The notes beneath the pieces were generated by a model. That model did no database searches, was not told where the DNA came from, and saw only the letters and a list, made by a program, of their open reading frames with translations. A stretch of 64,000 nt of DNA. Source: Paenibacillus nasutitermitis. Lineage in GTDB: Bacteria; Bacillota; Bacilli; Paenibacillales; Paenibacillaceae. Positions 9,596-18,200 of this stretch are shown piece after piece. A program made the position numbers and the translations under genes. The first letter of the stretch is position 1; each line of letters starts with the position of its first letter. Location of the stretch: the NCBI RefSeq assembly GCF_014641075.1, contig NZ_BMHP01000004.1, positions 496,001 to 560,000 of the forward strand, given 5' to 3'.

Positions 9596-11518
9596 ATGAT
9601 ACTTTCTTACGACAATTATTTGGACAAGGTATATGGAGCGTGGCTGGGGAAAAGCATCTCCGGAACGATAGGCGCCCCATTTGAGGGGCGGAAAGAACTG
9701 TTCGACTACAGCTATGATGTCAAAGCATTAAAGGAGATGCTGCCGAACGACGATCTTGATTTGCAGGTCATATGGCTGCATGCGCTTGAGGAGAAAGGAA
9801 TCCATCTCACGTCTGTTGATCTGGCGGAAGCGTTCTACTCGCTGTACCCTTTTGTGCCTGGTGAATATGCCTATTTCAAGAAGAATTATGCCCGGGGCAT
9901 CATGCCTCCGTTATCGGGGGCGTTTAACAACCGGTATTATATCAACGGTATGGGATGCCCGATCCGCTCGGAGATTTGGGCCTGCATCTGCCCGGGCAAT
10001 CCGGAGCTTGCAGCGGAATATGCCGGGAAGGATGGCGTGCTCGATCACGCGGGAGATTCGGTTCACGCCGAGCGTTTTTGGGCGGCGATGGAAGCCGCTG
10101 CTTTCTTCGAGAACGACCTTGGGACTTTGATCCGGACCGGAATGAAATATCTGCCCCAAACCTCGAAAATTGAAAGACTCGTCAAGCATACGCTGCAGTG
10201 GTCGCAGACGGAGCCGGACTGGAGAGTGGTGCGATCGTGGATCCTGCGCGACTACGGTCATCCGGATTGCACCAACTTGTATCAGAATATCGGATTTACG
10301 CTGCTCGCGCTTCTATATGGGCATAACGATTTTCTGGAGACGACCATGATTGCGCTGAACTGCGGGTTCGATACCGACTGCAGCTGCGCAACGGCGGGCG
10401 CTCTGCTCGGCATTATTTCGGGAGCGCATCATCTCATTGAAACCTATCAATTCTATGATACAAGCTACAAATTGGATGCCCGCGTAAAGAGAAGAAGCAA
10501 TCTGCTGAAGGACCTTGCGGAGGATACCTGCCGCATCGGATTGACTGTTGCGTCTGAGCTGAACCGGGAGATTGAAATTGCCGATGCTCCTCAGCTAACG
10601 CCGGTATCCGCCGGGCGGCCTGCTCCGGCCGTCCGGCTGGCTGTCGATTATGAGGGCGATCCGGTGATCGGCTGGAACGAAAGCAAGATGCTGTCGCTCT
10701 TGGTCACAAATGGAACGGAAGCCTCCGTCGACGGTAAAATCGCCATCAAGGTTCCAGCCGGCTGGAACCTTGAGATATCGGAAACGGAAGTGGCGATTCC
10801 GGCCGGACAGTCTGCCAGAATCGGCTTGCGGCTGTGCATTCCGGACACAGTTGAGCAGATGTGTGAGAAAAATATTTTGCGAGCCGAATTCGCTGGCGCT
10901 TCGCTTGAATTCGGGCTGAACGGGGCGCAGGTATGGAAGGTGTTCGGGCCATTCTGGGAAAATTATGCGGAAGTTCCCAGAACGGAGCTCGGGGAGTTTT
11001 ATTACAGCCATATCAAGGGCGAGACGCCCGACCGGACAGCCGATCTTGTCAGACAATACCATCTCAACACGAAGGTGCAGCCGGACTATCCGTATATCGC
11101 CGATATCGGAAGGATCGGCCTCAGGCAGGATTATGTCGTTGCGAACATCAAGGAGGATCTGTTCGAGCTATCCGATCTGATCGGATTTCAAGGACCATGC
11201 GTGGTATACGCCATCCGGCGTATCCGTCTGGATGAAGAGCGGGAGGTGAATCTTCTCATCGGCCATTCGGATGCTTATACGTTGTGGCTGAACGGGGAGA
11301 AAATCAGCGAGGTGGAACATGCCGATTGGTGGACGGCGGAGAATCGTCATCTCTCCAGCATTCATTTGCCCAAAGGAGACAGCGAGATCGTTCTCAAATG
11401 TGTCCGTCGCAGCAGACTCGCCGAATTCAGTCTCATTTTCACGGAAACCGGCTCTTTCTTTCCCCATCATATCCCGGATCTGGTTTCGGTTATCGAACCG
11501 AGGGCAAACCATGATTGA
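9596..11518 (+). CDS. ADP-ribosylglycohydrolase-fold protein with C-terminal beta-rich extension
   Basis: 640 residues; ATG at 9596 with GGAGGAG at 9581-9587. The first 300 residues match the ADP_ribosyl_GH fold: start YGAWLGKSISGTIGAPFEG (11-30), metal-ligand-like NDD (51-53) and a late DTD motif in CGFDTDCSCATAGALLG (about 255-271), where canonical members have GDTDT followed by a glycine/alanine-rich helix. The remaining 340 residues hold a probable Ig-like domain and a second beta-sandwich with a carbohydrate-binding look (LWLNGEKISEV). No signal peptide. The family removes ADP-ribose or acts on related N-glycosidic substrates by a binuclear metal site. Here, between a YesMN pair and an LplABC importer, a role on an imported glycan rather than on ADP-ribosylated protein is an attractive inference, not shown. 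Confidence 0.75.
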   Translation: MILSYDNYLDKVYGAWLGKSISGTIGAPFEGRKELFDYSYDVKALKEMLPNDDLDLQVIWLHALEEKGIHLTSVDLAEAFYSLYPFVPGEYAYFKKNYARGIMPPLSGAFNNRYYINGMGCPIRSEIWACICPGNPELAAEYAGKDGVLDHAGDSVHAERFWAAMEAAAFFENDLGTLIRTGMKYLPQTSKIERLVKHTLQWSQTEPDWRVVRSWILRDYGHPDCTNLYQNIGFTLLALLYGHNDFLETTMIALNCGFDTDCSCATAGALLGIISGAHHLIETYQFYDTSYKLDARVKRRSNLLKDLAEDTCRIGLTVASELNREIEIADAPQLTPVSAGRPAPAVRLAVDYEGDPVIGWNESKMLSLLVTNGTEASVDGKIAIKVPAGWNLEISETEVAIPAGQSARIGLRLCIPDTVEQMCEKNILRAEFAGASLEFGLNGAQVWKVFGPFWENYAEVPRTELGEFYYSHIKGETPDRTADLVRQYHLNTKVQPDYPYIADIGRIGLRQDYVVANIKEDLFELSDLIGFQGPCVVYAIRRIRLDEEREVNLLIGHSDAYTLWLNGEKISEVEHADWWTAENRHLSSIHLPKGDSEIVLKCVRRSRLAEFSLIFTETGSFFPHHIPDLVSVIEPRANHD

Positions 11519-11636
11519 TCCGGCACAGCTGAAGAATCCACCCAAGGGGGATATGAAGCAGCGGCTTCGCCGATCCAGGGCGGACCTGCAGTGACTCCCC
11601 TCTCAAGGTTATGGCAAATGCGTTGGAATTTCGTCT

Positions 11637-11652
11637 TTTCGTTGTTTTTTCA
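11637..11652 (+). promoter_or_regulatory. shared 16-bp motif, copy 2 (candidate YesN-type site)
   Basis: Identical to the motif at 9520-9535. It sits 17 bp before a cre-like box and 77 bp before the first permease gene. The rest of the 210-bp gap after the ADP-ribosylglycohydrolase-like gene shows only a short hairpin-like GAAGC/GCTTC segment near 11555. Confidence 0.5.
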
Positions 11653-11668
11653 ATCTACCGGACAAAAA

Positions 11669-11682
11669 TAAAAGCGTTTACA
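11669..11682 (+). promoter_or_regulatory. cre-like box (CcpA catabolite control)
   Basis: TAAAAGCGTTTACA matches 13 of 14 positions of the established Bacillus cre consensus TGWAANCGNTNWCA. Its place 47 bp before the first permease gene suggests catabolite repression of the transporter operon. Confidence 0.6.
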
Positions 11683-11729
11683 ATTAAGGCATATCCAAGA
11701 GAAGACGCGAGAAAACAGGAGCGATAAAG

Positions 11730-12650
11730 ATGACGAAGCGCGGTATTATCGCAGAATTGAAAAAAAACAGGGTGCTGTATGGAATGCTGCTGCCCGCCAT
11801 TTTGTTTTATTTGGTGCTCTCTTACCTGCCGATGACCGGGCTTGTCGTTGCTTTCAAGCAGTTCCGCTATGATAAGGGACTGTTCATGAGCCCGTGGATC
11901 GGCACCCGCAATTTCGACTTTTTCTTCCTCTCCGGGAAAGCCTGGATCATTGTGAAAAACACGGTGTTGTACAATGCGGCATTTATTATAACCGGGATTG
12001 TCCTGCAGATCCTGATCGCCGTCATCCTGGCGGAGCTCGGAGGGAAATATGTCAAAAAGCTGATCCAGACGACCCTGCTGTTTCCTTATTTCATCTCATG
12101 GGTCATTGTCGGCATTATGGCTTACAATCTGCTGAATTTTGAATTCGGCTCCGTCAACACGCTGCTGAAAGCGCTCGGGCTGGAACCCGTGGACTTCTAT
12201 AACCGTGAAGGGTTCTGGAAATATATTCTGGTCTTCTTTAACAACTGGAAATCGGTTGGCTTCGGATCCCTTGTTTATTTCTCGGTTATCGTAGGCATCG
12301 ATCCCAGCATCAAGGAAGCGGCGGAGATCGACGGCGCAAATATTTTTCAGCGGATACGCCGGATTACGCTGCCTTCCCTGACTCCGGCGACGATCATATT
12401 GACACTACTCGCAATTGGAAATATTTTCAGGGGAAACTTTGACCTGTTCTATCAACTGATCGGCAATAACGGTATTCTGTTTGATGCAACGGATGTCATC
12501 GATACCTACGTGTTCAGATCCTTGATTAAATCATCCGATATCGGCATGTCCGCAGCCGCAGGCTTGTTCCAATCCGTCATGTGTTTTGTGGTCATCATGG
12601 TGACTAATTATTTCGTAAAAAAAACAAATCCGGATTATTCCCTTTTTTGA
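11730..12650 (+). CDS. sugar ABC transporter permease, LplB type
   Basis: 306 residues; ATG at 11730 with CAGGAG upstream. About six hydrophobic segments are visible, beginning with YGMLLPAILFYLVLSYLPM (about 15-33), and the EAA loop for ATPase contact reads EAAEIDGAN (about 196-204). The C-terminus NPDYSLF is typical of LplB-like permeases of the CUT1 family. It forms the membrane channel with the next gene product (12 bp gap), and the binding lipoprotein follows. No ATPase gene is present, as is usual for CUT1 systems that share an MsmX-type ATPase encoded elsewhere. A cre-like box and a candidate YesN-type site lie upstream. Confidence 0.93.
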   Translation: MTKRGIIAELKKNRVLYGMLLPAILFYLVLSYLPMTGLVVAFKQFRYDKGLFMSPWIGTRNFDFFFLSGKAWIIVKNTVLYNAAFIITGIVLQILIAVILAELGGKYVKKLIQTTLLFPYFISWVIVGIMAYNLLNFEFGSVNTLLKALGLEPVDFYNREGFWKYILVFFNNWKSVGFGSLVYFSVIVGIDPSIKEAAEIDGANIFQRIRRITLPSLTPATIILTLLAIGNIFRGNFDLFYQLIGNNGILFDATDVIDTYVFRSLIKSSDIGMSAAAGLFQSVMCFVVIMVTNYFVKKTNPDYSLF

Positions 12651-12662
12651 GGAGAGTGGCTC

Positions 12663-13547
12663 ATGAAGCATCTAGGCTCCGACAGGTTCTGGTTTCACGT
12701 TCTGGGGTATTCGATCATCGGTTTCTGTTCCCTGCTCTGCATCATCCCCGTGCTGTTCATTGTAGCGGGGTCGTTCACCAATGAAGAGGAGGTCATCCGC
12801 ACCGGGTACAGCCTGCTTCCCCGGGAATGGTCGGTTGCGGCCTACCGGCTGGTGTTCGAGGTGCCGGGCGAGCTGCTACATGCAGGGCTGATCTCGGTAT
12901 CGCTCACCGTTATCGGTACGACCGTCGGGCTGTTTCTTACCGCCATGACGGCATATGCGCTGCAAAGAAAAACGTTGAAATACCGGAACGTCATTTCCTT
13001 CTACATTTATTTTACTTCCGTCTTCAGCGGCGGTCTGGTTCCCTATTATATCGTGATGGTGTCGTACCTGCACATGAAAAACAATTATTTGGCGCTGCTG
13101 ATTCCCCTGCTCTTGAATGTGTTCAATATCCTGGTTATGAAAGGTTTTTTTGCTTCCCTTCCGGAGGAAATTGTGGAGTCAGGAAAAATCGACGGAGCTG
13201 GCGAATTCACCGTATTCCGCCGGCTCATGATTCCGATTGCCAAGCCGGGGCTGGCCACGATCGGATTGTTCATCGCGCTGGCATACTGGAATGATTTTTT
13301 CAGCTCGATTCTGTTCATTACGAATCAGAATCTGATCACGCTGCAGTATTATTTGTACAATCTATTGAATAAAGCCGATTCCATTCAGCAAATGACGCAG
13401 ATGAGCGGCATTGCAGTGGCGGATTTTCCGAAAGAAACGGTAAAGCTTGCCGTCACGTCGCTGGTCATTGCGCCGATCCTGATCGTTTTCCCGATCGCAC
13501 AGCGGTTTATTGTCAACGGCGTTACGCTTGGAGCTGTAAAGGGATAA
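12663..13547 (+). CDS. sugar ABC transporter permease, LplC/YtcP type
   Basis: 294 residues; ATG at 12663 preceded by GAGGAG. Six predicted membrane segments, with the first at about residues 14-34. The EAA-type loop is present as ESGKIDGAGEFTVFRR (about 173-188), followed by PIAKPGLATIGLF. The C-terminus FIVNGVTLGAVKG is the standard ending of YtcP/LplC permeases. It pairs with the LplB-like permease 12 bp upstream; the solute-binding lipoprotein gene follows after about 50 bp. Substrate is unknown; the setting suggests an oligosaccharide produced by the secreted enzymes of this locus. Confidence 0.93.
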   Translation: MKHLGSDRFWFHVLGYSIIGFCSLLCIIPVLFIVAGSFTNEEEVIRTGYSLLPREWSVAAYRLVFEVPGELLHAGLISVSLTVIGTTVGLFLTAMTAYALQRKTLKYRNVISFYIYFTSVFSGGLVPYYIVMVSYLHMKNNYLALLIPLLLNVFNILVMKGFFASLPEEIVESGKIDGAGEFTVFRRLMIPIAKPGLATIGLFIALAYWNDFFSSILFITNQNLITLQYYLYNLLNKADSIQQMTQMSGIAVADFPKETVKLAVTSLVIAPILIVFPIAQRFIVNGVTLGAVKG

Positions 13548-13601
13548 TATCAGGCGACTGATTTTATATAGCTTCATTACAAAACAAGGAGGGTGTCAGA
13601 A

Positions 13602-15164
13602 TTGAAGCGTAACAGATTGATTGGCATAATTGTGGCCGTATGGGTGGTAATAGCTCTGGTATCGGGTTGTTCGTCGTCAGAGAAAGAGGCTCCATCAGCG
13701 CCGTCGAATGCACCATCTTCCGAAACAGACGGCTCAGCGGGTTCTCCTGAAGCGGGCAAACCGGATATATCCAAAGAGGTCAAGCTCAAGATGATCATGA
13801 TCGGGAATCATCCGCCGGACACGGGGCTTGTCTATGAAGAAGTAAACAGAAAGCTGAAACAGGACATTAACGCGACGGTGGAACTGGAATTTATTCCGTG
13901 GGCCGACGTGCATACGAAAATACCGCTTATTCTCTCATCCGGAGAAGAGTTCGATGTGATTCAGACAGCGAACTGGGACGGGTATTTCGAGAATGCGAGA
14001 AATGGGGCGTTTCACGAAATTACCCAGGAAGATCTGAAACAGTACGCTCCCCAAACGTTCGAAAAGACGGAGCAGGATGTGTTTGATTCCGCTTTGGTGG
14101 ACGGCAAACTGTACGCGCTTCCGATGAACGCCCATGAAACGACGATCAATGGTTACGGCGTGCGCGGTGATTTGCTGAAGAAATACGGGCTGCCTGGCAT
14201 TCAATCGCTCGATGACTTCGAGAACTACTTGGACGCCGTCAAGACGAATGAGAAAGACATGATCCCCTGGGATACGGTCGGTCTGGAAAACTTCGTACAG
14301 GAAGAGCTGACCCGCCCCAATGATATTTACAGCCTCAATTTTTCCATTCTGGGGGTCAATATCAACGATAATAAACCCCAGATCATGACAATCTTCGACA
14401 CGCCTCAAGCGATCGACCTGTTCAAGAGGCTGCAGAAATGGAATCAGAAAGGGTATTGGGCAAAAGGAGCGATCGTCGACAAAGTGAAGGATACGTTCAA
14501 GAACGGCAAAAGCGCCACCTTGTACACGAATCTGATCAACAGCACGGCGACTTACCAGGCGCTGCAGCCCACCCATCCGCAATGGGATCTGCAGTTCTTT
14601 ACCACCAACCCGGACAAACCGTTTCTGGCCAACCCGTTCATCAACAACGGCAATGCAATCAGCGCCAAATCCAAAAACTACGAGCGTGCGTTGATGATGC
14701 TTGATCTGTTCCGCAACGACGAAGAATACAACAATCTGACGACTTACGGAATCAAAGGCAAGCATTTCGACCTGACGGCGGACAAGAAGCTCGTTTCGCT
14801 GCCGGACAGCAAAAGCTTCCCGCCAAACGATGCTTCGCCATGGGGCTGGAGGAATGACCTCTTCTTCTATTCGCCGTCCAACGGGCTTCCGAATTACGAT
14901 GAAGTGCTGGACCTCGTGAACTCGCATTTGATGAAGACGAATATCCGCAATTTCACGCCGAATTACGAAAGTGTCAAAAGCTATGATGCAGCCATTAAAG
15001 ATATTACGAATCAATATTTGACACCGCTGTATTACGGGATCGTGAAAGTCGACGTTGAAGCGGATATTCAGGTCGTCAAGGAAAAGATGATGGCAGCCGG
15101 CTTGGACAAAATCATTCAGGAGCTGCAGCGGCAGCTGGACAGCTTCCAGGTCGTCATTCGATAA
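13602..15164 (+). CDS. sugar-binding lipoprotein, LplA type (DUF3502-like C-terminus)
   Basis: 520 residues. I chose TTG 13602 because AAGGAGGG (13586-13593) sits 8 bp before it; the GTG at 13593 falls inside that ribosome-binding site. The N-terminus is a lipoprotein signal (MKRNRLIG, hydrophobic core, lipobox VSGC) followed by a Ser/Pro/Ala-rich linker. The body is a family-1 extracellular solute-binding protein, and the last 140 residues resemble the C-terminal domain of LplA-like proteins. It would capture an oligosaccharide at the outer membrane face and deliver it to the two permeases encoded immediately upstream. Confidence 0.9.
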   Translation: MKRNRLIGIIVAVWVVIALVSGCSSSEKEAPSAPSNAPSSETDGSAGSPEAGKPDISKEVKLKMIMIGNHPPDTGLVYEEVNRKLKQDINATVELEFIPWADVHTKIPLILSSGEEFDVIQTANWDGYFENARNGAFHEITQEDLKQYAPQTFEKTEQDVFDSALVDGKLYALPMNAHETTINGYGVRGDLLKKYGLPGIQSLDDFENYLDAVKTNEKDMIPWDTVGLENFVQEELTRPNDIYSLNFSILGVNINDNKPQIMTIFDTPQAIDLFKRLQKWNQKGYWAKGAIVDKVKDTFKNGKSATLYTNLINSTATYQALQPTHPQWDLQFFTTNPDKPFLANPFINNGNAISAKSKNYERALMMLDLFRNDEEYNNLTTYGIKGKHFDLTADKKLVSLPDSKSFPPNDASPWGWRNDLFFYSPSNGLPNYDEVLDLVNSHLMKTNIRNFTPNYESVKSYDAAIKDITNQYLTPLYYGIVKVDVEADIQVVKEKMMAAGLDKIIQELQRQLDSFQVVIR

Positions 15165-15183
15165 TACCGCCAGCCGCCTGATC

Positions 15184-15248
15184 ACAGGGCTTTCGTACAA
15201 AGAAGACGTCTATTGTTGTCGCTTCCTTGCCGATGCCCTGTTTTTTTT
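15184..15248 (+). terminator. possible attenuating terminator after the binding-protein gene
   Basis: ACAGGGC (15184-15190) can pair with GCCCTGT (15235-15241), directly followed by a run of T. The loop is long (44 nt) but has its own partial pairing (GAAG.CG with CG.TTC). It could reduce transcription into the large downstream gene. Confidence 0.45.
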
Positions 15249-15279
15249 GAACCGATTTCCGTACAAGGAGGAGTTTAGG

Positions 15280-18200
15280 ATGGGTTTGAAATACGGACGG
15301 ACTTTCTATGTTTACGGGGTAATCTGCGCCGGCTTGGTAGCGTGGCTCACGTTATCCGGCACGGCCAGCGCGGCGACCGTGACGAACGACACGGCCAACA
15401 AGAAGGTGACCATGGCGGGTACAAGGTACAGCGCAACGCTGGATTATAACGGCAAAGCGGTTGTGTCTTCCTTCAAAATCGACAACAAAGAGCTGTTGGA
15501 GCAAGGTGAGGGCATTTTTTCGGCGGTTCGAAAAAATCTGGCGCTCGGAAAAAGCGTTACTTCCTCAAGCTCGCTCGAAACGGCTGCCTGGGGAGCTGCC
15601 AAGGCGACGGATGGGAAAATAGCATCCGGTCCCCTCGGCTGGAGCAGCAATTCCAATGTGAATGCCAATCATACGGAATGGGTATCGGTCGATCTCGGAG
15701 CCGTATACAGCGTTGCCCGTATCGACCTGCATCCCCGTTACGACAGCAGCAAAGGATTTCCGGCTGACTTCACCATCGAGTTATCCGACAACGGCTCCAC
15801 ATGGAGTACAGTTGTCTCCCGGACCGCTTATCCGCAGCCGGAGGGAAGCAGCAAACAATCGTTTTCTTTTGCAGCCGCGAACGCCAGGTATATCAAGGTG
15901 ACCGGCACCAGTCTCCGGGCCGATCCGAACGAGTCCAATGCGTATCGCATGCAGCTGGCCGAAATCGAAGCCTATCAGACGGATGGAGGCTGGAATACAT
16001 CGAAAGCGCTATCGGTAAATCCATCTGTCACGGTCAGTGGCAACGTGGTGACCGCTTCCTTCGCAACCGCTGTGGCCAGCGAGACGTGGACGTTCACCGT
16101 CAGCGATGCCAATCTTCAATACAAGCTCAGCCGTACATATGGTTCTGCCTATACGGCCCAGGAGCAGGGGACGCCGACACTCGTGTTTAAGCAGGACGCC
16201 GTACAGAGCATCAGATGGCCGGCCAGCGGCGCCCAGTGGTGGGTAGGCGGCGAGGCATCCGCGCAGAAATGGTCGCTGGCCGGGGGAACCGGATATTCGG
16301 CCGAGAATAATGTGCGCAAATCGTCCGAGGATACCAGCTTCGTTCTGCTCTCCACGCAGGCGGACAATTGGGCGCTGAAGGTTGACGGGACGACGAACCG
16401 AAGCGGGCTTGCGCGCGGTGCGGCGACGGAAGTGGACCGGCTGGATGCGGGGTCGACGAAGCCGCTCAGCATGAACCTGGTGGCTTCGAGCACCGGTTCA
16501 GGGCTGCTCTATGCAAGCGGGCCGCAGAGCCCGAAGCCCGATGGTTGGGGGTATTATACGGGGCAGGTCAGGCATACGGGCAACAGAATCTTCGGTGACG
16601 TTAACGCGGCGGCGAACGAGAACGTGCAGACGACGTTGACCTTTACGCCGGACTCTTTTGACAGCTATTACGATCTGGGAACGTTGAACGGCATGAATGA
16701 GTACCAACTGTCCCAGGCCTTGAATGATTATGGCCGGATGGGCATTATGGGCAGGAATCATGGAGTTACGATTGAAGGGCCGACCTATTTTTATGAGAAT
16801 CCTCCACTTGAGCAGCATTGGAATGTCAACAGCATCGGCTTGCTGGGAGACTCGAACGCACTGGTTACGATGAAGAACGGTCTCAACAATATTAGGGACT
16901 GGGTCCAGGACGTGAACGGACATGTCATTTCCCCGTTTCCCTGGGAGGATCAGAGTAAGGACTTATGGGGCAAAGTGTACCATGATATGCAGTTCGGGTA
17001 TGTTATCGCCATCTCCAACTTGTATGCGCTGAACGGTGATACGAACTGGCTGAACGGGATGAAGTTATCCGGCGAGAAAGCCCTGGATTTTGCGATAGCC
17101 AACTACGTCGATCCCACAACGTATGTTGTCAAGAACCATTCACCTACGAACCCGGGACTGATGCTCGGCTATAACGACTATTGGGAGAAATCCGTCGGTA
17201 CCTACAATGCCTATATGTCGGCGATGTTCTACGAGTCGCTCGTAAAATGGGCGGAGCTTGAGAGAAATGTATTGGCGGATACGGCCAAAGCGCAGACTTA
17301 CGAGAATATTGCCGCCACCTTGAAGACCAACATGAACCGCAATCTGGGAGACGGCACCGGTCTGTGGTCTCCGGCCACGAAATCTTTCGCCTACGGCTCG
17401 GACAGCGGGGATGTCCGTTATGTCCCTTCCAATGCAGCCGCTTTGCGGGCAGGGGTGATGTCCAAAGACAGGATGAAGCAAGTGGTTGAATCGGTTGAGA
17501 GGGACCAACAGAATTTCGATCTCGGGTTTCATGTCACGACGGTTAGGGATTTGCGGAACGCATGGGCTCCTGCACCTCAGGGAGACGACTACGCGGGACT
17601 GTTCATAGGTGAGAACGGAGGCTGGTATGGTGCCGTCGACGGAGATTTCTACGCAGGTTATCCCGCATATGGCGACCGGAACAAAATTCCCTACTATATC
17701 AACAGGTTCCTGTCTTATTTCCAGCAGACCCATTTCTTCGGCAGTTCCTGGAAGAGGGACGGAGTAACGCGGGCGGATTTGGTGGGAGGAGACAGCTTTA
17801 ACGGTTTCCCGTCGCATATAATGCCGATATGGGGCTTGTACACCTACGGGTACGGATTTCAGCCGCAATACAACCGTCTTGTTCTCGCGCCCTTTATCAA
17901 CGACAGCATGGCAGGCTCGGTTGTGAAATACAAGTGGCGCGGACAGCATATGCAGGTGACCTATACGACCAAATACAAATTTTCGGTTCAGGCATCGGCG
18001 CTGCCCACGAATATCGCGGTTCGGTTTATCAATCAGACTCCGAACGCCGTCTATACGGTGAAAGTGGACGGCGTCAATCAGAGCGCTGCCGCCGATGCGG
18101 ATGGGAATGTGGAGGCGATCATGTCAACAGCCGGGACGCATTCGTTCGAGCTTGTTAACCCGGACGCCGCGGTTATTCCGTCAGCTACGTCCAACATCGC

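Noticed and set aside
13935..15200. 421-codon antisense frame opposite the LplA-type gene
   Set aside because: No start context, no domain, and the opposite frame has a signal peptide, lipobox and family similarity.
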